A program made the translations under genes and the position numbers. Below, piece by piece: positions 42,790 through 51,843 of a DNA stretch of 64,000 bases. The notes under the pieces are model-generated. The model was not told the DNA's origin and did no database searches. It was given only the letters and a program-made list of their open reading frames with translations. This stretch comes from Bacteroides congonensis. GTDB taxonomy: Bacteria; Bacteroidota; Bacteroidia; Bacteroidales; Bacteroidaceae. Location of the stretch: contig NZ_FQXY01000009.1 of the NCBI RefSeq assembly GCF_900130125.1, positions 124,001 through 188,000 on the forward strand. The letters are read 5' to 3'. Within the stretch, counting starts at the first letter, position 1. Every line of letters starts with the position of its first letter.

Positions 42790-43747
42790 ACAGGGTATTG
42801 ATTATTTCATGTTGTTTCTGCATGAAAACAATGCGTTGCGCTTCTCCGCTTTCCGAGATTAAGGTGGAATGACGTTTCAAAGATAGAATCCAGTCACGTT
42901 GCATCTGGCAGATATGCGGATTCAGTGAGTCCATTGAGTTGATGGAGTACACCCGCAGCAAACTGATCTGATAATTCGTTTTTTCAATATAACTGTAAGT
43001 CGCTTCAAAATTAATGTTGGACAGGTAGAAGTACACCTTGTGTCCTTCACTGAACTCGCCTTTGCTTGACAGGTTCTCGATACTTGCCAGTAATTGGTGA
43101 AGTTCTTCTTTTATATACCGCACGTCTTCTGCTGAAATAAGATTCAGGCTGGCAAAATACCTGATTTCATTAACGAAAGAACGGAAGATGTTGGCATCCC
43201 ATATAAAATATGTTCTCGGCAATTGCCTGGCACTTTCGCTCAGTCTCTTGTGTGCCTGCTCTATCCGTTTTTCTACATACATGTCCGACAGTGAATGGGG
43301 AGTCCTGACCTGCCCGTGCTGGTATAGCCATCGGCAGAGCCGGAATTTGGACAAATATTCGTATGAAGAATAAAGAGTGAAAGGCAGTAGATTGGCGGCA
43401 GTATATATTTCTGTCGTACTATCGTCCTTCACATATTCGAATATTTGCTGGTAACGGTTCAGAATCTCGTAATAACTCTCTATCGCATTGGACGTATGAA
43501 GCAGGTTCAAGTCGAAAGTTACCTTATTGGAATTGTGGCTGCCAACAACCTGATCAATAGAAATTCCTAATTTGGACGATATAACAGCTATCTCTTCAAT
43601 GGAAAAAGAAACTTCACCTCTGAGCCTGCGATAAACGGCTTCTTTGCCCATACACAAAATGTCCGCCAGAATACTGGCAAGATTTTGTCCATGGGGAACC
43701 CGTTCTTTCATAACTGTAATCAGTTCATTCAAAATACCATTTTTCAT
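42788..43747 (-). CDS. Paralogous helix-turn-helix regulator 1
   Basis: The 319-residue protein (start at 43747, aligned to its paralogue) has an N-terminal Xre/BetR-like helix-turn-helix: LASILADILCMGKEAVYRRLRGEVSFSIEEIAVISSKLGISIDQVVG (about residues 23-69). The remaining 250 residues are mainly helical and share with the neighbour the motifs FDLNLLHTSNAIESYYEIL, YFYLSNINFEATYSYIEKTNYQISLLRVYSINS and LKRHSTLISESGEAQRI. A ligand- or partner-binding role for this part is plausible. It converges on the fimbrial operon and is a candidate regulator of it. Confidence 0.75.
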   Translation of the reverse strand: MKNGILNELITVMKERVPHGQNLASILADILCMGKEAVYRRLRGEVSFSIEEIAVISSKLGISIDQVVGSHNSNKVTFDLNLLHTSNAIESYYEILNRYQQIFEYVKDDSTTEIYTAANLLPFTLYSSYEYLSKFRLCRWLYQHGQVRTPHSLSDMYVEKRIEQAHKRLSESARQLPRTYFIWDANIFRSFVNEIRYFASLNLISAEDVRYIKEELHQLLASIENLSSKGEFSEGHKVYFYLSNINFEATYSYIEKTNYQISLLRVYSINSMDSLNPHICQMQRDWILSLKRHSTLISESGEAQRIVFMQKQHEIINTL

Positions 43748-43796
43748 TGTTTGTTCTTCGGTTTTTAAATTAATAATCATCGTGATACATTTAATG

Positions 43797-43804
43797 CAAA
43801 ATTA
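43797..43804 (-). promoter_or_regulatory. -7 element of regulator 1
   Basis: The minus strand reads TAATTTTG, a TAnnTTTG match, 49 nt before the ATG at 43747. Confidence 0.55.
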
Positions 43805-43906
43805 AGCCTTGTCTTTGAAAGATTTGTGTGGGAAAACAGGTATGAGGTGGAGATGGTCTTTCTGATTTAATAGGATTGGCGGAAGTTGAAGGCATTTAAT
43901 GAAAAA

Positions 43907-43933
43907 AAAGTAGATAATATGCTTATCTACTTT
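43907..43933 (-). terminator. Intrinsic terminator of regulator 2
   Basis: AAAGTAGATAA (43907-43917) pairs with TTATCTACTTT (43923-43933) around a 5-nt loop, with eight T residues on the minus-strand side. It separates the two regulator genes into different transcripts. Confidence 0.9.
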
Positions 43934-43986
43934 CATTTATTGAAATTATGGAGTCTGGATATTCCTTTTTTGCGAAAAGAATGAAA

Positions 43987-44943
43987 TTATAGAGTGTCAA
44001 TAATTTCCCTCTGTTGTTTAAAGAACTGGATACGCTGCATTTCACCGCTTTCGGAAATCAGCGTGGAAAATTTCTTTAAAGATTGAATCCATTCTTTCAA
44101 GCTGCGGAAAATTCCGGCATCCATCGTGGTAAGGGAGTTAATAGAGTAAACACGTATCAGGCTGAGCTGGATATTGTTAGTCTCCACATAGCTGTATGTC
44201 GCCTCGAAGTTGATATGCGACACATAGATACGGACTTTGCCGCCATCATCCGTTTTTCCTTTGGTAGCGAGTTCTTCCAGTTCGTCCGCAAGCAGGAACA
44301 GCTCGTTTTTTATTTCCTCTTTGGCTTCGTCCGAAATAAGATGGATACTGTAGAAGTATTGGATGTCATTGATGAGATGCTGGAAAATCGTATTGTCCCA
44401 TATGTAATCTATGGAATGGAAATGCCGTGTCATACTCACGTAGTCTTTTTGGATGTCGACGAGTTTCTGCGGTATCTCCAGTTCTTCGAAGTTTTTGCAC
44501 TGGATATATTTATTCTGGTACATCCATTTGAATAAGCGGAACTTTGCCAGAAGGTCGTGCTTCAGGTAGAGTGTTTGGGGGATGATATTGGAGGAAGTTC
44601 CCATTGAAGAATCCGGGTCGTCTTCCAATGTATTAATCAATGTGACATACTTGTGCAATATGTCATAGTAGCTCTCGAACGGATGGTCGTAATCTACAAT
44701 ATTCATATCAAACATCGCGTTGGTTTTAAAACTGCTTCCTATAATAGTATCCAGGGATATCCCCAGTTTTCTTGAAACGAGAGCCGCTTCCTGAAAGGTG
44801 AAAGGGACTTCGCCGCGCAGTCTTCTATATACAGCTTCTTTGCCTATATATAGCGTATCCATTAACATGTCTGCCAGTTTACCTTTGACCGGAAGTTTAT
44901 CCTTCATCGCTTCTATGAGGTTTGCATTTGGACTATTTGTCAT
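43987..44943 (-). CDS. Paralogous helix-turn-helix regulator 2
   Basis: The 318-residue paralogue of the downstream gene. The helix-turn-helix is LADMLMDTLYIGKEAVYRRLRGEVPFTFQEAALVSRKLGISLDTIIG, sharing GKEAVYRRLRGEV with regulator 1. The C-terminal part again has FDMNIVDYDHPFESYYDIL, RIYVSHINFEATYSYVETNNIQLSLIRVYSINS and LKKFSTLISESGEMQRI. The ATG at 44943 aligns with the chosen start of regulator 1; upstream in-frame ATGs exist to 44985. The gene pair probably arose by tandem duplication. No promoter match was found upstream. Confidence 0.75.
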   Translation of the reverse strand: MTNSPNANLIEAMKDKLPVKGKLADMLMDTLYIGKEAVYRRLRGEVPFTFQEAALVSRKLGISLDTIIGSSFKTNAMFDMNIVDYDHPFESYYDILHKYVTLINTLEDDPDSSMGTSSNIIPQTLYLKHDLLAKFRLFKWMYQNKYIQCKNFEELEIPQKLVDIQKDYVSMTRHFHSIDYIWDNTIFQHLINDIQYFYSIHLISDEAKEEIKNELFLLADELEELATKGKTDDGGKVRIYVSHINFEATYSYVETNNIQLSLIRVYSINSLTTMDAGIFRSLKEWIQSLKKFSTLISESGEMQRIQFFKQQREIIDTL

Positions 44944-45058
44944 CATAATAATCGGGAATAAATAATACTTTTCTATTATAAACATGTGTCGGCGGCAACT
45001 TGTTTTAGAATATGAGAGTATTTAATTCTTCTTTTTTAGAAAATATCCTTTCCGAAAA

Positions 45059-45089
45059 TTGTGTATATTAATCAAATCGGTTACATTTG
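45059..45089 (+). promoter_or_regulatory. Promoter of the epimerase gene
   Basis: TTG (45059-45061), a 20-bp spacer and TACATTTG (45082-45089) make a textbook Bacteroidetes promoter. The leader contains a small AGAGAC/GTCTCT hairpin (45108-45122). Confidence 0.8.
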
Positions 45090-45147
45090 TGACCATAAAC
45101 AAAACGGAGAGACATCGTCTCTTTAGTAAACAATAGAAAAACGTATA

Positions 45148-46077
45148 ATGAAAAGAATATTGGTAAGTGGGGGAGCCGGATTCATAGGCTCACATCTCTG
45201 TACACGGCTTATAAACGACGGTCACGAAGTGATATGCCTTGATAATTTTTTTACGGGTTCGAAAGATAACATCGCCCATTTGATGAACAACCATCATTTT
45301 GAGGTAGTAAGGCATGATGTCACTTACCCTTATTCTGCTGAAGTAGATGAAATTTATAATCTGGCTTGTCCGGCATCTCCTATCCACTATCAGCATGACC
45401 CGATCCAGACGGCCAAGACATCTGTGATGGGAGCTATCAATATGTTGGGACTGGCAATGAGGCTGAATGCCAAAATATTACAGGCTTCTACCAGTGAAGT
45501 GTATGGAGATCCGATTGTACATCCTCAACCGGAGACTTATTGGGGAAACGTAAACCCGGTAGGATATCGCTCATGTTATGATGAGGGGAAACGTTGTGCG
45601 GAAACCTTGTTTATGGATTATCACCGTCAGAACGAAGTACGTGTGAAGATTATCCGTATTTTTAATACGTATGGGCCGCGGATGCTGCCGAATGACGGAC
45701 GGGTGGTTTCTAATTTTATTTTACAGGCATTGAATAATGAAGACATTACCATTTATGGTGACGGGAAACAGACACGCAGTTTCCAATATATTGATGATTT
45801 GATTGAGGGGATGATAAGAATGATGGATACGGAAGATGAATTTACCGGGCCTGTGAACCTCGGGAACCCGAATGAATTTCCGGTTCTCGGTTTGGCGGAG
45901 AAAATAATCAGCATGACCGGCTCTTCTTCAAAAATTGTATTCAAGGCTTTGCCGGACGATGATCCGAAACAACGCCAACCGGATATAACACTGGCAAAAA
46001 GAAAACTCGATTGGGAACCGACCATCGAACTGGAAGATGGGTTGAAGCGCATGATTGAGTATTTTAAAAAAGTTTGA
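45148..46077 (+). CDS. UDP-glucuronate decarboxylase-type NAD-dependent epimerase/dehydratase
   Basis: The 309-residue extended SDR enzyme has the NAD-binding GGAGFIG at residues 8-14, the [11 protein letters not shown] segment, STSEVYGDP, and the catalytic Tyr144/Lys148 in [14 protein letters not shown]. This YDEGKR signature with [22 protein letters not shown] is typical of UDP-xylose synthase (UDP-glucuronate decarboxylase), which makes UDP-xylose for surface glycans. An alternative is another UDP-sugar epimerase, but the motif match is strong. It may form an operon with the kinase hybrid downstream. Confidence 0.9.
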   Translation: MKRILVSGGAGFIGSHLCTRLINDGHEVICLDNFFTGSKDNIAHLMNNHHFEVVRHDVTYPYSAEVDEIYNLACPASPIHYQHDPIQTAKTSVMGAINMLGLAMRLNAKILQASTSEVYGDPIVHPQPETYWGNVNPVGYRSCYDEGKRCAETLFMDYHRQNEVRVKIIRIFNTYGPRMLPNDGRVVSNFILQALNNEDITIYGDGKQTRSFQYIDDLIEGMIRMMDTEDEFTGPVNLGNPNEFPVLGLAEKIISMTGSSSKIVFKALPDDDPKQRQPDITLAKRKLDWEPTIELEDGLKRMIEYFKKV

Positions 46078-46107
46078 TGTGTAAAAAAATATTATAACGC
46101 GATTATT

Positions 46108-47241
46108 ATGAATATGGAAATTAATCCTTCTGAATATAAAGTACTCATTGTGGACGATGTGATCTCAAACGTGCTTTTGCTGAAGGTACTTTTGACCAAT
46201 GAGAAATTCAATATTGTGACTGCCGGCAATGGTACGCAAGCATTGGAACAGGTAAAGAAGGAAAAGCCGGATCTTGTATTGCTGGATGTCATGATGCCCG
46301 ATATCAGTGGGTTTGAAGTGGCGCAGCAGATGAAAGCGGATCCGGAAATGTCTGAGATCCCTATCATTTTCCTTACTGCACTTAATAGCACCGCGGACAT
46401 CGTGAAAGGATTCCAGGTGGGTGGGAATGACTTCATATCGAAGCCGTTCAATAAGGAAGAACTGATTATCCGTGTGACGCACCAGATTTCACTGGTTGCC
46501 GCGAAGCGGATTATCGTGGCGCAAACGGAAGAGTTGCGCAAGACGATCATGGGACGTGACAAACTCTATTCTGTGATTGCGCATGACTTACGTTCGCCGA
46601 TGGGGTCTATCAAGATGGTACTGAATATGCTGATCCTGAATCTGCCGAGTGAAACAATCGGCGAAGAGATGTATGAACTGCTGACGATGGCTAACCAAAC
46701 GACCGAGGATGTATTCTCATTGCTTGATAACTTGCTGAAATGGACGAAGAGCCAGATTGGCAAGCTGAAGGTGGTTTATCAGGATATCAATATGGTAGAG
46801 GTCGTAGAGGGTGTGAGTGAAATCTTCACGATGGTGGCGAGTTTGAAAAATATTAAGATTGTACAGGATGTGCCTGTGGCAGGTGTAGCTGTGCGTGCTG
46901 ATATTGATATGATTAAGACGGTGATCCGTAATTTAATCAGCAACGCGATCAAGTTTAGTAACGAGGGTGCGGAAGTGATAGTGTCATTGACGGAAGAAGA
47001 TGGCATGGCAATCGTCAGCGTGAAGGACAGTGGTTGCGGTATTGACGAAGAGAATCAGAAGAAGTTGCTGCATACGGATACTCATTATAGTACCTTCGGT
47101 ACAAACAATGAAGAAGGTTCAGGACTCGGACTGTTGTTGTGTCAGGACTTTGTTGTCAAGAATGGTGGTAAACTTTGGTTTACTTCAAAGAAAGGCGAGG
47201 GGTCTACATTCAGCTTCTCGGTTCCGTTGTTGGAAAGATAA
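46108..47241 (+). CDS. Response regulator-histidine kinase hybrid
   Basis: The 377-residue protein has an N-terminal receiver domain (VLIVDD, phosphoacceptor Asp60 in LVLLDVMMPD, LTAL, SKPFN) followed by a linker helix and a histidine kinase core: H-box with His159 in SVIAHDLRSPMGSIKM, N-box VIRNLISNAIKFS, G1 VKDSGCGID and G2 GSGLGLLLC. There is no membrane segment, so it is cytoplasmic and the receiver probably controls the kinase. The output partner is unknown. M3 is an alternative start. Confidence 0.92.
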   Translation: MNMEINPSEYKVLIVDDVISNVLLLKVLLTNEKFNIVTAGNGTQALEQVKKEKPDLVLLDVMMPDISGFEVAQQMKADPEMSEIPIIFLTALNSTADIVKGFQVGGNDFISKPFNKEELIIRVTHQISLVAAKRIIVAQTEELRKTIMGRDKLYSVIAHDLRSPMGSIKMVLNMLILNLPSETIGEEMYELLTMANQTTEDVFSLLDNLLKWTKSQIGKLKVVYQDINMVEVVEGVSEIFTMVASLKNIKIVQDVPVAGVAVRADIDMIKTVIRNLISNAIKFSNEGAEVIVSLTEEDGMAIVSVKDSGCGIDEENQKKLLHTDTHYSTFGTNNEEGSGLGLLLCQDFVVKNGGKLWFTSKKGEGSTFSFSVPLLER

Positions 47242-47246
47242 GTTTT

Positions 47247-47439
47247 CCACAGATTACACGGATTCACACAGATTAGAAAATAATGGGGCACGGTTTGCAT
47301 GGATATGCAAATCGTGCTTTTTTATTTTCATCCTGATGAGAGAATGGTTGCTACGGAATTCAAGTTGTAAGTTTTAATTGGCTCGTGAATTTTAATCGGT
47401 ACGTGAATTCTAATCTGTGTGAATCCGTATAATCCGTGG
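47247..47439. repeat. 32-bp imperfect inverted repeat with an inner terminator
   Basis: The arms at 47247-47278 and 47408-47439 match as reverse complements at 30 of 32 positions and carry the CACGGATT-type core also seen at 11606-11698. The 129-bp spacer holds a terminator and two copies of a CGTGAATTnTAATC motif. Confidence 0.8.
47288..47323 (+). terminator. Intrinsic terminator of the hybrid kinase gene
   Basis: The stem 47288-47300/47305-47317 (GCACG...CGTGC, one mismatch) with loop GGAT is followed by six T residues. Confidence 0.85.
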
Positions 47440-47445
47440 TGAAAA

Positions 47446-50325
47446 TCATCGTTTACAAATAGCTTTGAAGTCGCAGTATGAACATTTCTTTATGTCTTCT
47501 GTCTGCGTAAAGGCTTCTTTCTCATCGAAAATCTCTTTTAATAGTGCTTGCAGGCGTTCGCGGAACTCATCTTCAAAGAAAGCGAAGTTATTCACAGGTA
47601 TTTTGGGCTTGCGGGGTTCTCCCATTTCAACGACAGGTGAATAGCTCTCGGATGCTGCACGGTGGATATAAAGCAGGGCGGGAGCTACCATCAGCGGCTG
47701 TTTCCGGCTCATAATGGCGGCATATAGAAATGTTTGGAAGATGTAATTCGGGCGTGTCTCCGACGGGGTAAACAATTGCTCTATGTTGGCGGGCGTTTTA
47801 GGACTTCCACCGGTTTTGTAGTCAACGATTCGCAGCGTGCCTTCCTTCGCATCCATGCGGTCTATTGTTCCACCCAAACGGAGAGTGAACGGCCCTTGTC
47901 CGGTTTGGATGGTTATTTCTTCCGAAACTTTTTCTTCCATGGCGACCATTTCGAAAGGAGTATACTGAAGGTCATTACGCAACAACTGTTTCAGATAGGA
48001 GACAATGACTTTGGAGTTGATGAGTTGCACTCCGTTGTATTCGGGCTTTTCTTCGGGAGCCACTTTGAATAATTCTTGCTTGAATGCACGGTCGACGTAA
48101 CTTTGCAGCTTTACTTCATCACGCAGCAAGCGTTCCAGATCTTCTTTCTGTATCATTTTCCTATTGGCTGTCAGGTCGGTATATGCCAGTTGGGCGGAGA
48201 GATGGAAGATTGTCCCGAACAAGGCGGAGTCTATTTCCGCACTGACTTCGTCCGGTGTCTTCAGTCCGGCTACATATCGGTAGTAAAATCTCAGCCGGCA
48301 ATCGAGGTAGGCGTTGAGGGCAGAGGGGGAAAGGATTACAGATTTTGGATTACTGCTATCGTAAGCACGATGGATGCGTCTTAGTACTTCCGGTGTTTTT
48401 TCAATCTGTATCTCTTGGGTGCTTTGGGGAGATTGTCCGGCTTCCAGGTATTCACGGGTGATTTCGTGAGGGCCTTCTACTAATAGTTGCAGCATGAAGC
48501 GGGATTCTTCTCCACGGTTCAGACCATCTGAAGAGGTATTATAGAGAAGGGTGATGTTTTCTGCCCGTTGTATCAGACGGTAGAAATAATAGGCATATAC
48601 TGCATTCTTGTGTTCGATAGTCGTCATTCCGAAGGCTTTCCGGAGATTATATGGAATGAATGAGGATTCCCCACCGGATTTAGGTAGTTGTCCTTCGTTG
48701 AGAGATAGCATTATCAGGTTGCGGAAGTCGAGGTTACGTGTTTCCAGTACTCCCATTACTTGCATTCCGATAGCGGGTTCGCCGTGGAAAGGGATATTGG
48801 AAGAAGTCAGCACTTTGCTAATCAGTCTTTTCAATGTATCGGTGCGCACGTTTAGTTCTCCACTTTCAATCAAACTGTAAAGACGGTTGATTTTAAGATG
48901 GCTTTGGAAGAGGGATTCTCTATAAAGTTGGTTGAAAATATCGTTATATTCTCCTTCTTTGCGGTATATGGTTGAGATGTCTTTAATTAATCCGACAAGG
49001 TAATCACACAAATTTTTAATACCACTGCGGGGAGTAAAGAGGTTGGCTAAGAAATCATCCTGTTTTAGTTCCGATGGGAGCGGATAGAAACGGTTTGTCC
49101 TTGTCAAGTCATTTTCCAGTGAGATGGCATGCGTGGATAGTTGTTGGGTATAGGGATGCTTCAATATGGCTGATACTGCTTCGTAGGTGAATCGGCCTGT
49201 GTCAGTACGATAACCATTGGTTTGCAACTCCATCGCTGCGTTGATAAAGCTGTAGACGGGAGTTTGTGCCAATGGGAATCCCATAGTGATGTTGACGTTC
49301 TTCACTTCTTGCGGAATGGAATGGAGTACGGGCAGTAACAGTGCTTCATTACAGAGTACTACGGCATTTTCCTTTTCGTTTTCTTCTGCGATTTGTGATT
49401 GCTCATTGGCAATACCTTTCACCCATTCGGGGAGAAAGCGTGCTTGCGCATTCTCGGTGGAAGCGGAGATATAGCGTATTTTCTTGGGTGATTTGAAAGA
49501 ATCGAAACAACTTTCCGGAAGTTCGTTCGGGAAGTCTCTAAGATTACGTTTGAGGAATTCTCCGGCTTCATGCTTCTTGATTTGTTGGGTATAGAACACA
49601 TCATAATCCCAATAGAACATGGCTTTATCTGCGTCTTGCAGCAGTTTGAAGAATTGGTGTTCTACTTTATTCAGCACATTAAAACCGACGAATATATATT
49701 TGTCATACTTGAGCCGGTCGGTATCGAGCTGCTCGATGACATTCCGGTAGAGCATACCTTCGTAGGCAATGCCTAGTTCGGTCAGGTTCTCCTGATAGCG
49801 ATGATAAATAGCCCCCAACTTGTCCCAAAGGGAAATAAATTTCTCTTTAAGTTCCGTCCGGCGTTCGATAGAGAAATTCTGGAAGAATTGCTGGATAGCT
49901 TCTTCCTGCTCTTTGTCCAGAAAGTCATAGTCATCCATCAGGTTCTTCAAGTCTTGCAGATTGCTGAAGAGTTTGTCTGCGTCCACCATATTTTTGTCTA
50001 CATCATCGAAGTCGCTGATTAACAACTCTCCCCAAAAGTAGAAATCATCCAGTGTCTCCTGACTTTGTGTTTCTTCCTTGAATACTTTGTAAAGCTCGCA
50101 AACTAATCGGATAGGATCACCGGCTTTTTGTACGGATAGTTTCTGAAACAGGTCGCTGATACTCATTGCAGCAGGAGCCCAAATCGGTTGGTCGGATTCT
50201 CCTGCCAGGTATTCATTGAAAAACAGATTAGCACGTTTGTTCGGGAAAACGAGTACCGTACGTGACAGGTCGTTTCCTATCTTGGAATATAAATCGTGAG
50301 CGACTAGTTGGAGAAATGTTTGCAT
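47446..50325 (-). CDS. addB: AddB-like nuclease subunit of the AddAB/RecBCD-type complex
   Basis: The 959-residue protein has degenerate helicase-like N-terminal regions (VLVFPNKRANLFFNEYL) and a C-terminal PD-(D/E)XK nuclease with VDYKTG near residue 833. An iron-sulfur cluster is predicted from a Cys near 674 in LNAYLDCRLRFYYRYV and Cys948, 951 and 957 in KKCSYCDFKAICKR. This matches AddB, which processes double-strand breaks with AddA. It is separated from addA by radical SAM and TonB genes on the same strand. Confidence 0.9.
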   Translation of the reverse strand: MQTFLQLVAHDLYSKIGNDLSRTVLVFPNKRANLFFNEYLAGESDQPIWAPAAMSISDLFQKLSVQKAGDPIRLVCELYKVFKEETQSQETLDDFYFWGELLISDFDDVDKNMVDADKLFSNLQDLKNLMDDYDFLDKEQEEAIQQFFQNFSIERRTELKEKFISLWDKLGAIYHRYQENLTELGIAYEGMLYRNVIEQLDTDRLKYDKYIFVGFNVLNKVEHQFFKLLQDADKAMFYWDYDVFYTQQIKKHEAGEFLKRNLRDFPNELPESCFDSFKSPKKIRYISASTENAQARFLPEWVKGIANEQSQIAEENEKENAVVLCNEALLLPVLHSIPQEVKNVNITMGFPLAQTPVYSFINAAMELQTNGYRTDTGRFTYEAVSAILKHPYTQQLSTHAISLENDLTRTNRFYPLPSELKQDDFLANLFTPRSGIKNLCDYLVGLIKDISTIYRKEGEYNDIFNQLYRESLFQSHLKINRLYSLIESGELNVRTDTLKRLISKVLTSSNIPFHGEPAIGMQVMGVLETRNLDFRNLIMLSLNEGQLPKSGGESSFIPYNLRKAFGMTTIEHKNAVYAYYFYRLIQRAENITLLYNTSSDGLNRGEESRFMLQLLVEGPHEITREYLEAGQSPQSTQEIQIEKTPEVLRRIHRAYDSSNPKSVILSPSALNAYLDCRLRFYYRYVAGLKTPDEVSAEIDSALFGTIFHLSAQLAYTDLTANRKMIQKEDLERLLRDEVKLQSYVDRAFKQELFKVAPEEKPEYNGVQLINSKVIVSYLKQLLRNDLQYTPFEMVAMEEKVSEEITIQTGQGPFTLRLGGTIDRMDAKEGTLRIVDYKTGGSPKTPANIEQLFTPSETRPNYIFQTFLYAAIMSRKQPLMVAPALLYIHRAASESYSPVVEMGEPRKPKIPVNNFAFFEDEFRERLQALLKEIFDEKEAFTQTEDIKKCSYCDFKAICKR

Positions 50326-50355
50326 ATTGATTAAAATGTTTTCTGGTTAAAGTAT

Positions 50356-51207
50356 TTATTGCAGTCGGAACATGACTGGAATAGTATAATAGACAGCGAC
50401 TTTTGTGCCGTCCCCTAATTCTCCCGGTTTCCATTTAGGCATTAAATTGACAACCCGTAAGGCTTCTTTATCTAAATAAGGGTCTACACCACGCACAATT
50501 CTAGGATTGATGATATTGCCATCTTTGTCTACGATAAATTGAACGATGACACGCCCTTGGGCACCTGCCTCTCCTTGTGCAATCTCTTTGGGATATTGAA
50601 TGTTTCTGGCTATAAATGACATGAGTTTCTGTGCTCCGCCCGGAAACTCGGGCATAACGGCAGATATATGCAACGTATCATTTTCAGAAGGCTTCTTGTC
50701 GATTTTGGGCGGAATCCATCCGGGAAGAGAAACAGACTTGATGGTGTCTTCACTTACTTCTCCCTCTACTACCTCTCCTTCTACCACAGGTTCGATAATT
50801 CCAAGAACTTCCGGTACGGGAGGGGGAGAGGGGATATCTTTAATGGATGCCACAACCGTATCTTCCTCTGTAATAGGAACTATATCTCCAAAGGTACATT
50901 CGCTGGAGATAGTATCGCTTATTATTTCCTGATTTGTTCCTTTATTGGCAGAATTTGTACAAGAAGTCATTGGAGACATAGCTACTAATCCTGCGGATAT
51001 ACCTAGCACGGTGACTGCTTTTCCAGCTATTCGTTTTCGTTCGAGTTGTTGTTCCAAATAGCGGACTTCTGCTTCACATTTTGGACAAGTACCCAGGCAA
51101 TCACCCTGATATTGACATTCAGAGGTGATGAACTCAATATCATTTGCTTCAGCTATTTGTCTGCGGATATCTTTTAGAATCTTGCAGGTTTGTTTTCCTC
51201 GTTTCAT
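50356..51207 (-). CDS. Energy transducer TonB with Cys-rich N-terminal domain
   Basis: The 283-residue protein begins with a cytoplasmic-looking region (KILKDIRRQIAEANDIEFITSEC) and a Cys cluster CQYQGDCLGTCPKCEAEV at about 30-48, then a hydrophobic segment (AVTVLGISAGLVAMSPMTSC), a proline-rich linker and a TonB C-terminal domain (GRVIVQFIVDKDGNIINPRIVRGVDPYLDKEALRVV). TonB passes proton-motive energy to outer-membrane receptors. The Cys cluster may bind metal; such N termini occur in other Bacteroides TonB proteins, and its purpose is unknown. It lies between addB and the radical SAM gene. Confidence 0.88.
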   Translation of the reverse strand: MKRGKQTCKILKDIRRQIAEANDIEFITSECQYQGDCLGTCPKCEAEVRYLEQQLERKRIAGKAVTVLGISAGLVAMSPMTSCTNSANKGTNQEIISDTISSECTFGDIVPITEEDTVVASIKDIPSPPPVPEVLGIIEPVVEGEVVEGEVSEDTIKSVSLPGWIPPKIDKKPSENDTLHISAVMPEFPGGAQKLMSFIARNIQYPKEIAQGEAGAQGRVIVQFIVDKDGNIINPRIVRGVDPYLDKEALRVVNLMPKWKPGELGDGTKVAVYYTIPVMFRLQ

Positions 51208-51209
51208 GG

Positions 51210-51830
51210 CTAATAGGATTTTGGAGTTTTATAAGTGAACCGGTCGAATTGGGTGATTCCCATTTCTTTCAAGAGTTGTATGCTGTGCTCAATATCATTC
51301 TCTGTATTGTAGCAGGGAATGAGCGGGGTACGGACGATGATCTGGTCTGCTTTACCATGCTCGATTAAATATTGAAGATTAGAGAATACATTTTTATTGT
51401 CTTTACCTGTATATTGTTGATAAATATCATTGTTGGTATCTTTAATATCAATGATATAGTTATCAACGACTGTGGTGAGTTCTTCTATGTTTTGTAACGG
51501 AACATTAAGAGACGTTTCGACAGTAATTCTCCATTCCGGCCCGCATAACTGACGGAATTGCCGGATAAACTTGCTTTGCAGCAATGGCTCACCACCGCCA
51601 AAAGTGACTCCGCCGCGACTGGCCAGAAAGTATAGTTCGTCTTTGCGTACCTCTTCATAGAGTTGGGTGCAGTCGTAGTTTTTCCAAATTCCATCGGGTT
51701 GTAAGCAAGTTGGATTAAGACAATATTTACAACGCAACGGACAACCGTGAAAAGCCACTAATGTGGTGACTCCTTCACCGTCAATAGTAAGTCGATGACG
51801 GGCAATGCCAATGAGGGGTACTGTTTTCAT
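51210..51830 (-). CDS. Radical SAM activase-like protein (PflA/NrdG type)
   Basis: The 206-residue protein has the radical SAM cluster motif CX3CX2C at Cys30, 34 and 37 in GCPLRCKYCLNPTC, a GGVTFGGGEPLLQ segment binding SAM, and VETSLNVP. This fits glycyl-radical enzyme activases such as PflA or NrdG. The partner enzyme is not encoded nearby, so the target cannot be assigned. It lies 13 bp after addA and 2 bp before the TonB gene, inside the addA-addB run. Confidence 0.85.
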   Translation of the reverse strand: MKTVPLIGIARHRLTIDGEGVTTLVAFHGCPLRCKYCLNPTCLQPDGIWKNYDCTQLYEEVRKDELYFLASRGGVTFGGGEPLLQSKFIRQFRQLCGPEWRITVETSLNVPLQNIEELTTVVDNYIIDIKDTNNDIYQQYTGKDNKNVFSNLQYLIEHGKADQIIVRTPLIPCYNTENDIEHSIQLLKEMGITQFDRFTYKTPKSY

Positions 51831-51843
51831 CCTTTAGCTGTAT

